A stretch of 64,000 nucleotides of DNA from Maratus speciosus (GCA_963932465.1 OZ010795.1:21289874-21353873), one strand, 5' to 3'. Numbered from the stretch's first letter, positions 36,488 to 48,773 are shown. Notes: generated by a model from the sequence alone, not told the origin. Numbers and translations: made by a program.

Positions 36488-36655
36488 GTGCAATCCTATA
36501 GATCCTATACAGGCTACACAAAAGAATTGGATAATTTTCAGATTATAAATGGTAGCTGCCGAAATTGAGTTTTCAAATGAGTTAAGCTTTTTCCAAATAG
36601 TTCTCTTAGATATTCTCTTTCACCTTATTAAACGGCAAAATATTGTTACAGGTTA
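36488..36655 (+). repeat. Dispersed repeat family B, 3' fragment
   Basis: ATCCTATAGATCCTATACAGG and following text (CACAAAAGAATTGGATAA, GGTAGC.GCCGAAAT) match the distal parts of the copies at 26985-28145 and 43808-45230. Confidence 0.6.
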
Positions 36656-37279
36656 AAAAAAAAAAAAAAAACCACCTGGATATTAATTTTCATACGTAAG
36701 TAAAATCGGTATTGAATTTTCTTAAGCGAGGTTTTAGTATCATTTCTAATAAATAATTTGCAAACTAATTACCGACGAACTCTTTAAATGCCAGTATATC
36801 GGAAAAAAATACTTTGCATTTCCTGTTAATAGGTTCTCTTAATTGCTTGGGACTTTTAATGAATCTAAAAAAAATCTATCTATTACTTCTGCTAATGATC
36901 TCTTTAATGCATGATTTTTTATTGTGTTCGGGAAACATTTTATTTGAGTCTATTATTGTTAATGATCCACTCGAAAAAGAGTGGAAAAATGCATTAATGT
37001 TTCTCTTGGATATCATGTCACCCCTCAGTTGCGTAAGAAAAATGTCTCAAAAATGATCATTTTAAAATATATACTGATTTTATAGTATTCACACTGCACA
37101 ATAACAACTATTCTACGATATGATAATTTTTAGAATGCTTTTCAAAATTTTCAGAATTAATAATGACTACCTTGTAAAGAGAGAGAATATAATAAAATAC
37201 TAGAAAACCGGAATTCTGCTTTTTCAGTATTTAGTGCCCCCCCCCCTTTCCCTATGAAAAAAAAAATATATATAAATAT
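36656..37279. other. Non-coding stretch
   Basis: A run of A near 36655-36670 and a C run near 37235. The 80-codon plus frame at 36814-37056 is Leu-rich with no recognised motif. Confidence 0.45.
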
Positions 37280-37990
37280 AGATATTTCAGTTTTAAGACC
37301 CCCAAACACGCGCTTTTATTTTATATAAAATGGCGTCATCCGCATCCGCTAATAAAATCCTCATTTACGATCCAGTCTTAAACAACATCTACAGTAAAAT
37401 ATGCATAGTACGTGCCTATCGCTGAATAATACGCAAATCCAAAAAAAAAAAAAAAAAGAGATGTCGTCATTCACGAAACTGGACAAAAAAAAAAATATAT
37501 ATCTCTTTATTCATAGGACTTCATTTGTTTGTAATGTTAATATAGAGACTTAAAATGAAATTTAGTTTATAATAGCTCCATGTTTTATCAGAAATGATTC
37601 ATTTATATATATTTTTAAATATCACGTATTTTAATTACATTTTTTTCAGTTATTATGAGAAAATTGCACCAAGAAGATATAATTGCTATTTTTTAACTCT
37701 TTTTCCTTTACTTTCTACAGAAATGGAGTACTTGAATTGCCAAAATTAAACAAATGGTGCTAAAAACTACAAAATAATTAATACCTGAAAAATAAATGGA
37801 GATGCCGTTTAAAAAAAAATTGGATTGAAAAGTAATTTTATTTTCCAATACGACGGTATAAAATTGAAAATGTGCGATGCTTAGAAGTTAAAAAAATTGC
37901 AGATTATTCCGTACAATGAAACATCTGCTTTGCTTTACGGCTGACTTATACAACGTAACGTTATTTTTTGAGACCGCACATTAATAGGTG
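37280..37990 (+). repeat. Dispersed repeat family A, copy 3
   Basis: Begins after a TA-rich tract with ATTTCAGTTTTAAGAC, then CACGCGCTTTTATT and ATGGCGTCATCCGCATC. Later come GGAGTACTTGAATTGCCA, GAGATGCCGTTT, AAAATGTGCGATGCTTAG and AACGTTATTTTTTGAGAC. The same order and spacing occur at 41467-42320. Confidence 0.75.
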
Positions 37991-39717
37991 GGAGAAATAA
38001 ATAGCATAACGAGGGTTAAAACACTAGTCGAACACATGGCAAGCAGTATCAACAAAAGATATTATAGCTGTCCATATGTAGCATTATCACTTTAGGAGAA
38101 AGGGTAGGTCTGGCACTTGATATCTCTTGAGTGGGTTTATCTTTTGATATCGTTATCATGTTTGATCCAACCAAAAATTTTTTTGGTAACTTTCTTTTTT
38201 GTATCAATATACTCTGTGTGTGTTTTTCTTTTTAGTCTGCTATCTATTTTTATAAAAACACAATGCTCATAAAAGACATTAAATGATCATAAAATCATTT
38301 CATTCCATAATATTTAATATCCCAACGTTCATTATTCCTATTCTTCTGACATATGCGCATATCATTCGTTTTTAGAGAAACCAGCTTCGAAATGACATAC
38401 TCGCCTTGTTTACTAGTACAAAATGGAAAGAATGTTATCAACCTTATTTGTTTATAAGGATGTTTGCTTACCCCCGTGCAAAAAGACAATTTTACTGTTC
38501 AATGCATTCAGTAACAAAAAGTTGTTATTAAATACTTTTAAATAGTAAGTATTCATTTAAAGTGTTATTGTATATAAAGTTATTTCACACATAATGGTGA
38601 TATTTTATTAAATTCTTCTCTTTATTTAAATCAGTACTGTATGTGAATAATAAATGCATAATTGTACTTGTAAATGATTGCAAACGTATAAGAGAAAATT
38701 TAAAAAATGTAAAAAAGAAAAAGAATTTTTAAACACTGTTAACGATATCATTAAGGGACATATATGTATAGCCCCTAACCTCCCCGTGGTAACGAATGAG
38801 AATAAAGACTTCACAACCTTAAATGTATGTTATCACACATGAGTAACATCTAATACTTCACCAAAAGACCCATCGAAAGCGCCTGTTTAAAGGTGATTGT
38901 GAGTACGAAGACAAAATGAGCCTCAGAATGACAATAAAACTTCTATTAGCATATTTACAATATCCGGAATGAACAATAATTAAATTTAAATGTAAACAGT
39001 AGCCAGGGTTGAGATGTCTGGGTGCGAGTGTAAATCCTTCTCACCAAAAAAAATGCTGGTGCGGTTGCGTGTAGGCGGTATATAGTCTCAATTGCATCTG
39101 CCCCCTATATTGTAGCTGCACTGAAAATCAGTCTGAAAAAGTATCGGAACTTGAAAAATGTTCTTCTTATTACGACAACAGATGACAGATGTATTTAATA
39201 AGAGATTTATTTCAGAAACAAATGAAAGACAAAGTTTCAATTTCAGCTCTTTCAATTAACATGAAATAAGGTTTTTCCTAAACTAAAAAATGATTTAGGT
39301 TGAAGTGATTATTTAGTTAATTGTTCACACCTAGATTAAAAATGATTGAAGTTATACATAGTTTAGAGGAATATAAATGTTTATAGTTACTGACATACGT
39401 TATGAGTTATATGGAAATGATTTGTATCTCTAATCAGGGCCCAATGGCAAAAAAAGATCACGTAACTTCTGAGTTAAACTGTGCATTTAAAGATTATTCT
39501 GCGAGTCGTGAGTTTTTTCAGGCAACGGTTCACAAGCTCTTTGTTATAAATCATCCTTATTTTCAAACAAATCGCAATTAAGAATGAGATTCTCAAATTA
39601 AAAGTCGCGTAAAAAGGGTATCATAAAACTGTGTGAGAAAAATGTTATAGGTCTCATTCATATAACAGTAATAATCGGACAGGCATTTGGAACCCACTTT
39701 AGCGTTTGTGATTTTGG
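37991..39717. other. Non-coding stretch
   Basis: Short frames only (38295-38489, 38626-38814, 39593-39805). No motif or repeat end recognised. Confidence 0.5.
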
Positions 39718-39719
39718 TA

Positions 39720-41214
39720 CAGTCGTGGAAAAAAAGTAAACACCCCTTACTAACATGGCAAAACATTAACGTAGAAGAAAGCGACTGGTACCACACGATT
39801 GGCAATAATGTCTATTTTTAAATGATGTATATAACATTTGTTTAGGGGGCCATTAACATATTAAAACGAATTAAATATATATAGAAAACTATATGTAAGA
39901 GAAACGACACATTCACCTTAATACTTTAAGTTAAAACATGAATACATTAAAATGGTTCTCAGTTTTTATTACTAAAATAGGTGCTACAAATACAATTAAC
40001 AGGTTTTAAAACATTAAAACTAATAATCAGATGGTAAAAACTTCCCGAGCGCTTTCGACCAACCCCTGGTCATCATCAATGGGGTGAAAAATGAGAATGT
40101 TCTCATTTTTCACCCCATTGATGATGACCAGGGCTTGGTCGAAAGCGCTCGGGAATTTTTTACCATCTGATTATTGGTTTTAATGTTTTAAAACCTGTTA
40201 ATTGTATTTTTAGCACCTATTTTAGTAATAAAAACTGAGAATCATTTTAATGTATTCATGTTTTATATTAAAACGAATCCTAACTTTGTTTTTTTTCAAT
40301 AGCAGTACACAATTCTGACAGCATAAATGAACTCTACACCCTTCAATTAGCCTAAAAACAAATTTTTATGTAATTCGTACAATAAGATTCCGATAAATTA
40401 TTATTATTATTTTTAAACGAGCGTATTTTAGGAACTTGCTCCAAATAATTGAAGTTCGGTATTCGATTGTAGACCAAGACAGCCCACTTCTTGATCAAGG
40501 CATTTTAAGTGACAGCCAAGCAGTCATTTAAGACTTCTAGATTACAGGATACCATAAGAAATTTCAAAACATCAAGTCACATCTATCATAGACGGCCCCT
40601 TAAACCATCATTTTGCAGTTTTTTAAGCATCATTTTAAAACTACTTGGAAGAAAAATGTGAAATTTTGGATTTCCATAAAGCATGACTTAATAAATCTAA
40701 ATCCACCAAAAAAAATGTAGGTTGCAATTCATAATTTTTTCGAATATTAATTTCATAATTCATATCATAAAATTATAAAAATTACAAATTTAGCGTATTT
40801 CTGTTTGGATATTTTAGTATTATTCCTACACAAAAAATTAGCACATTAGGAGTATAATTTCATGAGATATTAATGAAAATATGGAAATGTAATTTAACAT
40901 TAGAAGACCTCAATTATGAATGTTTATAATTCAAAAACTTGTCATTCAAATGACTTGAAATTTAGTGTCTAGGCAAGGTTTGAACCGAAGATATCTCGTA
41001 ATAATAATTTGAAATATCTCGTTACAATTGGGTATTGCTATTGAAAAAAATGAAGTTTGGGTTCGTTTTAATATGTAGATGTCCCCTTAAGCAAATTTTA
41101 TATGCATCATTTAAAAGTAGACTTTATTTCCAATCGTTCAGTACAAGTAACTTTCCTCCACGATAATTTGTTGAGTAGTTAGTAGAGGGTGTTTACTTTT
41201 TTTCTCCACGACTG
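39720..41214. mobile_element. Tc1-like non-autonomous element, 1.5 kb
   Basis: TA at 39718-39719 precedes CAGTCGTGGAAAAAAAGTAA. The other end, AAAAAAACTCC equivalent ending CCACGACTG at 41214, is followed by TA. The arms extend inward with interruptions to about 39871 and 41055 (both contain TATTAAAACGAA). The TIR tip and TA duplication fit Tc1/mariner. The interior has no transposase frame. It hosts a later insertion at 39872-40264. Confidence 0.82.
39872..40264. mobile_element. PLE-like inverted insertion with 14 bp target duplication
   Basis: The direct repeat ATATTAAAACGAAT flanks this segment (39858-39871 and 40265-40278). Inside, 39933-40097 and 40100-40264 are inverted copies of exactly 165 bp with about five mismatches and a 2 bp spacer. 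Each arm contains TTGATGAT, the stem GACCA/TGGTC and GAAAGCGCTCGG, resembling the ends of Penelope-type elements. The right arm ends exactly at the target duplication. No coding capacity. Confidence 0.75.
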
Positions 41215-41396
41215 TACATATGGATTTAATAAAAGAGAGTAAATATAGGATTTTATTCTATAGATGTGTCACAGAGGTGAAGAGTGCTAATATATTCTCT
41301 TTATTTATTTTTTTTTTATCCTCAGGCTGAATATTCTATATTTAAGCACAATAACAAGCATTTTACTTCTTCAAAATTTAGTGTTGACCCCGATCG

Positions 41397-41400
<4 letters not shown>

Positions 41401-41466
<66 letters not shown>
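41401..41466. repeat. (TA)33 microsatellite
   Basis: 66 bp of uninterrupted TA, immediately before family A copy 4. The plus frame at 41284-41490 merely reads through it. Confidence 0.97.
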
Positions 41467-41467
<1 letters not shown>

Positions 41468-42320
41468 CACAATACATATTTCAGTTTTAAGACTTAAAAT
41501 ACACGCTTTTATTATATGTAAAATGACGTCTTTTGCATCCGCTGAAGAGTTCCACATTGAATATCCGTTCTTAACCCACTACCGCCGAACAAAAGGGTAA
41601 AATTGTAATGTTGTTTCTCTGTAATTTTGTCTTTAATTATAAAAAAAAGATGTTTTTTCCAACATGATATAATTTTTTTTATTAAGTATAGGTATATAAC
41701 CCTTGAAAGTATTAATCATAACCTTATTTTTTAAAACTGGATTATATCTGTATAATTATATTAATTTAAATAAGGCTTCCATTGCAAAGAAACCTACAGC
41801 TTAGTGAACGGATATATCAGTTCTCGGTTGTGGGAAGGTTAAACAGCATCTATAGAATAGTATGCATATAACGTCATTTTATTTAAACAAGAGGAAATAA
41901 GTCAAGTTCAGTTCTCTAAAATACATTTTTAGAACAGACGATATTCTTCGCATAGCACGTATTTTATTTACATTTTTTTCAGTTTTTATGTGAAAATGGC
42001 AACAAAAAAATAGAGTAATCTACTATGTTTCCCTTTATTTTCTACATAAAGGGAATACTTCATTGCCCATTATTACAGAAATGACATTAAAAATTAGAAA
42101 TAAATGCATATCTCAAAACCAAATGGCGATGCAGTTTTCAAACAAATTGCACTTATAAGTACTTTTTTCCCTATACGAAGGTGTAAAAATTTGAAAATGT
42201 GCGATGCTTAAAACTTTTAAAAATTGCAGCAGTGATTATCTGAGTTGAACTGTACAATCTGTTTCGTTTTATCACTCGCTTATGTAACGGAACGTTATTT
42301 TTTAGGGACGACATTTTAAT
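41467..42320 (+). repeat. Dispersed repeat family A, copy 4
   Basis: Same block order as 37280-37990: CATATTTCAGTTTTAAGAC, ACACGCTTTTATTATATGTA, ATGACGTCTTTTGCATCCGC, later GGGAATACTTCATTGCCC, GATGCAGTTTTCAAAC, AAAATGTGCGATGCTTAA and AACGTTATTTTTTAGGGAC. About 140 bp longer than copy 3 through internal insertion near 41600-41830. Confidence 0.75.
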
Positions 42321-42374
42321 TGTAGTCTGAAAGAAATAGCATGTCGAGATAAAAATACACCGTTTTCATTTGTA

Positions 42375-43010
42375 GATCATCTGCTATCTATATTATTAAG
42401 GACAAATGTTTCCGTCCGTAAGGCTGACATCATTTTGAGAAAGGCAACGAATGATGATTCCATTTCACTTTTTGAAATTTCACTACTTAATTTTTACTTT
42501 CCTCTATCTTTACAAGAAGAAAGTATTGGATTCGTGGAAATATTTGAATTCAGGTTTTCGACGGATTTACACATTTTAGGGGTCAGAGATCCCGAAAAAA
42601 AAACCGATTTTACAAATTATCTGTCTGTGAGTATGTTTGTCTGTGTGTCTGTGTGTGACACAAAATTTGTAGACAATCTATCTCAGGAATCAATGCAAGA
42701 AATTTAATAAAAATTTATATTAAGTTACTCCCTGATACAAATGGGTGCGGATTAGTTTTTTGTACAAATCGCTCAACAGGTGGCGCTTCTATGCTGCATT
42801 TTTTTTACGATTTCCGCAATAGCTCTGTCTCAAAAACTATGCACGGAGTTTTATGAAACTTCAGATTCCGTTAGTACATAATCTTAGTTGGTTTTTACTA
42901 CGTGTTCGTGTAAATCATCTAACCGGTGGCGCTGCTATGCTGCATTCTTCAGGAAGTGTTAACGTATATGATATAGAAGAAAGTTTTGGGATTGCCACAT
43001 CCGACTAGTT
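42375..43010 (+). repeat. TCTG-rich dispersed repeat with internal duplication
   Basis: Starts TATATTATTAAGGACAAATG, resembling the terminus of family A, and contains a TCTGTCTGTG/TCTGTGTGTG tract. The phrase GGTGGCGCT.CTATGCTGCAT occurs twice about 146 bp apart (42780 and 42926). The plus frame at 42435-42707 has no recognised domain. Confidence 0.6.
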
Positions 43011-43279
43011 TAAACTTCTTAACATCGCCCATTTTCAATTTATACACTGCCATATAGAGGTAAAATTTACTTTCACATTATTTGTTTGAAAATCAATCCC
43101 CGTTAAAAAATAAGGATTTATGAACAGTTATAACTGAAAATAATCGTGCAACTGATTACACGATTAATTAAAGCTATCGGAATGGATAAAAAGTAATCAT
43201 TAGAATATTTTATCTGAAAATTATCCTTACAATTACTGTAATTGAAAGGAGAAAATATAACAAAATAAATTGCGTCTGT

Positions 43280-43540
43280 TTGGATTTCCCTTACAAATTT
43301 GGATTTCCAGAGAACAAAGTAAAAAACACATTTTTAAAAAACATATCAGCTTTTGAATCATTTAAACCTGTTATCAGTAAAAATTTGTTTGAAAATGTTT
43401 TAGTTAACGAAACATGGGAAAATTGCAAAAATAATGGCGTACGATCTATAGAGGATTTATGGGATGAAGATTGCAAAATACAAACCAACATAATGCATTC
43501 ATTACTAGAAATTAATGACAACGTATTTCCGAGGCAATAA
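43280..43540 (+). CDS. Unrecognised 86-residue open frame
   Basis: ATG-initiated, 86 codons, with a rather protein-like composition (Trp pairs, acidic segment IEDLWDEDCK). I recognise no family. It lies between repeats, has no obvious splice sites, and overlaps an opposite-strand frame of 76 codons. It may be a remnant of a transposon gene. Confidence 0.15.
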   Translation: MDFPYKFGFPENKVKNTFLKNISAFESFKPVISKNLFENVLVNETWENCKNNGVRSIEDLWDEDCKIQTNIMHSLLEINDNVFPRQ

Positions 43541-43807
43541 CAGTTCTATCTTTTCCTAAACGGTTTGCATTATTATTTTTTTTACTCTGCAACCCATTAA
43601 TCTTTAGATTCGTTAAAGCAGAAAAATAGTTAATTTTCGTTTATTAGTGTCGTAAAACTTTCAGTATTTGTTGCACATAAAATAAGCTGTACATTTATGT
43701 ATCGATTCATTATTAAAGTATCAGAGATATGTTTCGAGGAATTTCTTTTTAAGGTATCTGCCTACGTTTGAAATGGACATTTTCGCGAAAATTATTGATT
43801 CTTTTTT

Positions 43808-44655
43808 TAACACTTTCCAACACAGTTGAAAAGTGGTTATGAATTCGGCTTGTCTGTCCGTCCGTCTGTCTGTCCGTGCTCTAACTCGCGTACATAGAGT
43901 CCGATTACCATTGCAGTATGTTATTGGGGTTTGCTATGGCGTGTTCGGAATGGACGATGAAGTGTGTAGATGAAGAGTTAGCAAATAGAGCATGCCAGTT
44001 GAAAGTGAGATATCCATTTTTAACACTTTCCAACATAGTTGAAAAGTGTTGATGAATTCGGTTTGTCTGTTTGTCCGTCTGTCTGTGCTCTAACTCGCGT
44101 ACATATAGTCCGATTACCATTGCAGTATGTTATTGTGGTTTGCTATGGCGTGTTCGGAATGGACGATGAAGTGTGTAGATGAAGAGTTAGCAAATAGAGC
44201 ATGCCAGTTGAAAGTGAGATATCCATTTTTAACACTTTCCAACATAGTTGAAAAGTGTTTATGAATTCGGCTTGTCTGTCCGTCCGTCTGTCTGTCCGTG
44301 CTCTAACTCGCGTACATAGAGTCCGATTACCATTGCAGTATGTTATTGGGGTTTGCTATGGCGTGTTCGGAATGGACGATGAAATGTGTAGATAAAGAGT
44401 TAGCAAATAGAGCATGCCAGTTGAAAGTGAGATATCCATTTTTAACACTTTCCAACATAGTTGAAAAGTGTTGATGAATTCGGTTTGTCTGTTTGTCCGT
44501 CTGTCTGTCTGTGCTCTAACTCGCGTACATATAGTCCGATTACCATTGCAGTATGTTATTGGGGTTTGCTATGGCGTGTTCAGAATGGACGATGAAATGT
44601 GTAGATGAAGAAAAAGCAAATACAGCATGTCAGTTGAAAGTGGAATATACATTTT
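43808..44655 (+). repeat. Tandem array, four ~213 bp units plus partial fifth
   Basis: TAACACTTTCCAACA starts units at 43808, 44021, 44230, 44443, and a partial unit at 44656. Periods are 213, 209, 213 and 213 bp. Each unit holds GAATTCGGYTTGTCTGT, a CCGTCTGTCTG tract, CTCTAACTCGCGTACATA and GCTATGGCGTGTTC. Units differ by few substitutions. Confidence 0.95.
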
Positions 44656-45230
44656 TAACATTTTCCAACATAGTTGAAAAGTGTTGATGAATTCGGTTTT
44701 TCAGTGCGTCTCTCCGTGTTCTAACTCGCGTAAATATTGTCCGATAGCCATCAAATGGATAGATGTTATTGGGTATCACTATGGCATGTTCAGTATTGAA
44801 AAATAAGTGTGTAGCATTTACGGTTCATTGATAGGGACGCACAAAAGAATTTGAATCTATAGAAGAAAATGAGCCATCATTGAACTATTGAAGCCTACGG
44901 ACAATAATTTCTGGAAGTGCGTTTTCAGTTCTGACATGCGTTTTTAAATTTAACTAATTTTTAACTATTTCTTGGTGTGTATAAATTCTATAGATACTAT
45001 ACAGGGTCGCATCCGTTTACTGGCGTTAATGGCTGAGTGGAAAATGTCAACTATGCTATGCGTTTAACTGAACTGATTTACATATCTGTAGATCGTATAC
45101 AGGGCTGCAAAATAAAATCGTATATTTTAACGGCAATTCATGGTCATAGCAGAAATCGGGTTCTCAAATGCATTATGCGTTTTTGTAAATTGTTTATTTA
45201 GACAAAATCTTTTACCTTAATGATTTGTAG
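43808..45230 (+). repeat. Dispersed repeat family B, copy 2, with amplified 5' part
   Basis: The 5' segment of family B is tandemly repeated (43808-44655) before the sequence continues into the distal part shared with 26985-28145, including TAAATTCTATAGATACTATACAGGG near 44983. The distal phrase about GATCGTATACAGGGCTGCAA recurs at 45092, so the distal part is itself partly duplicated. Confidence 0.8.
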
Positions 45231-46164
45231 AGTTTTGTTACACTATACGTGTTGAAAAATGTTTCATGTTCTGAACGCATAATTTTTCGTTCTGATTTCA
45301 TTATTTCATTTAAAAGAACAACTTTTTATGATTCTAAAGACTGCTTTATTTATGTTCCTAGCCTGTTTTGAACAGAAGTCAATCCATTATTTATAGTAAA
45401 AATATACTAATGTAAATGGATTTTTCTCAAAATCGCTTTTTACACAAAAGACTCGCTTAAAAAATGGCAACTAAAATCTCATTATCATTCTTCCACTGAA
45501 CTTTGCTATGGAGTGTTGTCTAGTATATCTACTAAAAGAATTTTAATCGCATGAATATGAGTTTGATCGCATGGAATGGCCTGTTATTGAAACATGGTAA
45601 AACCGTTGAACATTTTATAATTAATTCTCCGATCCTCTGTAAAAGTTTTATTTACTAAGATATCATTTAACGTGTAGTAGGTGCTCTTGATAAAACATTT
45701 TTTTGTAAATTCATAGGGATATATATAAAGTGTGATTCAAAAAGATCGAAATCCCAGACAGAAACTTCTAATTGCAAAGTTTTATAAAAAAAAAAAGTGC
45801 AATAATTAGATAACATACTTTGAAACTTTTTTTTTTTTTTTTTTTTTTGAATACAATTTTTATACGGACACGGTAGGGCAAAATTTCCAATTAGGAAAAG
45901 TTTCCTTATCCATTCGTAAATTAAACACAAAAAGTGCCATCTTGACATCTGCAAAACTCACAGAGATATTAAAATACACAATTTGTGACTTACACCACTT
46001 ACGCATTCCTCTCAGCGACGCAATATTGGTGCACTTCGAATGAAAGATAGGGATCATCCACAAATTATACTGTATTAAAAGTCGATTTACGACAGTGCCT
46101 CTCCTTTCAGACATAAAATTAGCAGCGCTTACATTTTACATTAAAAGTGCTTTCGAAGCATGCT
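45231..46164. other. Non-coding stretch
   Basis: A run of about 20 T lies at 45829-45848. Minus frames at 45667-45954 and 45860-46114 overlap each other and carry no motif. Confidence 0.45.
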
Positions 46165-47905
46165 GGAGGTCTATAGAGGTATATAGAGGTCTGCACGGTG
46201 CCAGGTGCGGGTCGACACATAGAAAAAGATCGGCACAACTCGTATCAATCCTATCGGCACAATCATTGGCCCGGCCCAGTCCCGGTATAAAAGGTAAAAT
46301 TTCAGACCGGCCAGGCACGGAACAAAGTTAAAATCTACGTATGAGCTCGGTCCGGCCCGAATAAATTTCTACAAAACTATATTTATTACTAACTATACGG
46401 TTAAAAATTGTGTCGTATGAGGAGTTCTGACAAAAAATACTTCTTTTAGCCTTTTTAGGTGCGTTCGTAATTATGTAAATACGTAGCACCTATAGTCGTC
46501 GTTCAGTCCGTCTGTCCGTCCGTCCGCGTATAACAGAGCACAAACAACCCAACCGAATGGTTTGAAATTTTAAATATATAATTCTTGCAATATTTTGTCG
46601 AGTCACTTCAAATTTTATGAAAATCGGATGTATAGTTTAATTACAGGGACAATCAAAAGTTTTCCGCTACATTACGGCCAATGGGAAAAAAATAGTGCAA
46701 ATGCATTTTAATGATGTCACAGCCTTCCGAAAGGTCTGAAATTTTAAATATATAATTGTTGCAAAATTTTGTTGAGTCATTTCAAATTTTATGAAAATCG
46801 GATGTATAGTTTAGTTACAAGGACAGTCAAAAGTTTTCCGTTACATTAAGGCCAATGGGAAAAAATATTTTAATGTGCATTTTAATGATGTTACAGCATT
46901 TGGAACAGAATGAAATGGATATGCACTTATTGAAGATCATTAAAATTATCATTCATTACAATATGTGGTGCAAAAAATATTTATAAAACTAGTTATAGTA
47001 CGAACGCACCTCATTTCCACGTTTGAAGAGCAATTTCCAACTTGTTTTTCGTGTTCACAATCTTCATTCTTAATGAAGTGCCCAAGGCTGTGAAATTAAT
47101 TTTTTTAATGAATCTCTATTTGTATGTAAATGTTTCAATTATCGTTAATATCGTTAACCCATTTTCTACGTATTGGAGGCTTTGAAAATGCTATACAGTA
47201 AAATCTTCTAAGGTGGAATCACATGAGAAAAAAAAAGATGCGCTATAGAACAATTTCCTATGTATTCTGCTCTTTACTCACGTATTATTACATTCATTCT
47301 GCATGTATCAACAGATTTAACAGTTTAAGACAGGATTCCGTCTTAGACAAGTTCTGTTTTACAGGTTTTACAGTATTTTACTTGCATTGCCTTGAAATCT
47401 ACTATTCTTTAAAACGAATGAATTTTAAAGTTTAATTGCAGAATAATGGCGATTGAAAAATATACGCATTTTCTTGAAAAAAAAAATGGGCCGGGCCAAA
47501 TATTACTAATTTTTTTACGGAGGAGACCACGGCGAGACAATTATTTTCATAAGGGCTGGGTCGAGACCGGGACGGAAAATTTCGGCCCGCGCAGAACTTG
47601 GACGAATGAAGCCAGTCCAGGCTCGTTATGGAAAAAATTCGTTAGTCCCGGCATCAGCCCCGCCCGATCCATCAGAAAAAGGTAATTCCCGATCCCAATC
47701 CGGCCCGGAAAAAGTAATATCTAAGGACTGCCCGAACCGAGTCTTCAGAAAATAGTAAGGCCCGTGACTGGCCCGAAAAGAGTAAAGACCAGGCGCGGAC
47801 CATTTTGAGTGTCGTGAATGAAAATAGGCCCGAGCCATGTCGCAGGTTGAGTTAGGAAAATGAAAGCAAACTTTCAAACGGTCCGGTCCAGCAGAATAAA
47901 GAATT
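46165..47905. repeat. GC-rich island of GGCCCGG-type words, interrupted
   Basis: 46165-46370 and 47470-47905 are far more GC-rich than the window. They repeat words such as GGCCCGG, CGGCCCGA, GGTCCGGCCC, GGCCCGTGACTGGCCCGA, often separated by A-rich spacers. A 555 bp inverted-repeat element and some AT-rich DNA lie between the two parts. The open frames here on both strands follow from the GC content. The class of repeat is unknown to me. Confidence 0.6.
46457..47011. mobile_element. Short inverted-repeat element with internal duplication
   Basis: AGGTGCGTTCGTA at the left is mirrored by TACGAACGCACCT at the right. Inside, a ~170 bp unit is present twice (TGAAATTTTAAATATATAAT, TTTATGAAAATCGGATGTAT, CAAAAGTTTTCCG near 46570-46660 and 46738-46830). 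It contains the CCGTCTGTCCGTCCGTCCG tract. No protein. Confidence 0.75.
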
Positions 47906-48733
47906 TTTTAACGTGCCGATAAAAAATCTGAAGTTGTGAGGACTAAAACAATGAAACAACTCGAAATCGGAGCGTTAGAAAAAGACTTGTTTGAATCAAG
48001 TGGGGCATTTAAAAAGTACAGAAAGAGGGTGGTAATGGCAAAAGTTAAACTGAGTTAGAAGTTTAACCCGAGACTAGTCGCGACATTTTTTAGAACGTTA
48101 GTAGTCCCGTTCGGTCCATTTGCCGCCGTTACCAGCAGGCCGAAAATGAAGGGGAAACTTGCCGGTGTTATCAGATGATCGAAAACGGATAACGTAGGGT
48201 GAAAATATTGACTGAACTTTAAAAGATTACAGCAATTATTCGTTTTACAACTTTTTACAGCAATTATTTATTTCGCTTAAGTATATATTCAGTTGGCATC
48301 TAGATAAATGTTTTTAATAATTCTTTCTTCGTTTTGCATAAATACTTAAAAGTAAATAGTAAATGATTTGATTGAATTTCTGATGTTACTATGAATCAAT
48401 AATTAGTAGGAAAACATTTACGAATATGAATCTAAATTCATGATAGGGGTATTTTTATTTTTTTTTTTTTTTGGAAGGACAGAATCAGAGTCAGGTAGAT
48501 TTTTATGATACTCCGGCACTCTACATCCATTTAATAAAATAAAATTAATAAATTTAGTATCAGTTTATTACACTGACATTAAATTGAACAATTAAACTGA
48601 AAATAAAAATGGAACCTATGACATGCAACAGAAAATCAAATCCAATACCACTAATTCAACAGCATATTGCGGACGATTAATTCATTTAAAACATATGAAA
48701 AACCATCAAATTTGATGCAATAAACAATTAAAG

Positions 48734-48736
<3 letters not shown>
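47906..48736. other. Non-coding stretch
   Basis: No gene recognised. A run of T is at about 48457-48472. Confidence 0.5.

Positions 48737-48767
<31 letters not shown>
48737..48767. repeat. (TA)n microsatellite at the PLE's 5' edge
   Basis: About 14 TA units directly preceding the duplicated PLE segment. Confidence 0.9.

Positions 48768-48773
<6 letters not shown>

Noticed and set aside
41284..41490. Small Ile/Tyr-rich proteins from TA runs (also 6242-6430, 24030-24398 in part)
   Set aside because: They are translations of (TA)n microsatellites.
42780..42950. CTCF sites at GGTGGCGCT
   Set aside because: The 9-mer occurs twice as part of an internally duplicated dispersed repeat. No independent support for regulation.
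43808..44655. CRISPR or rDNA spacer array
   Set aside because: 213 bp head-to-tail units matching a dispersed repeat. No repeat/spacer structure and no rRNA sequence.
46095..46331. Genes in the GC-rich blocks (also 47446-47685 and 47626-47877)
   Set aside because: Overlapping open frames on both strands follow from the scarcity of stops in GC-rich repeats. The sequence repeats GGCCCGG words.
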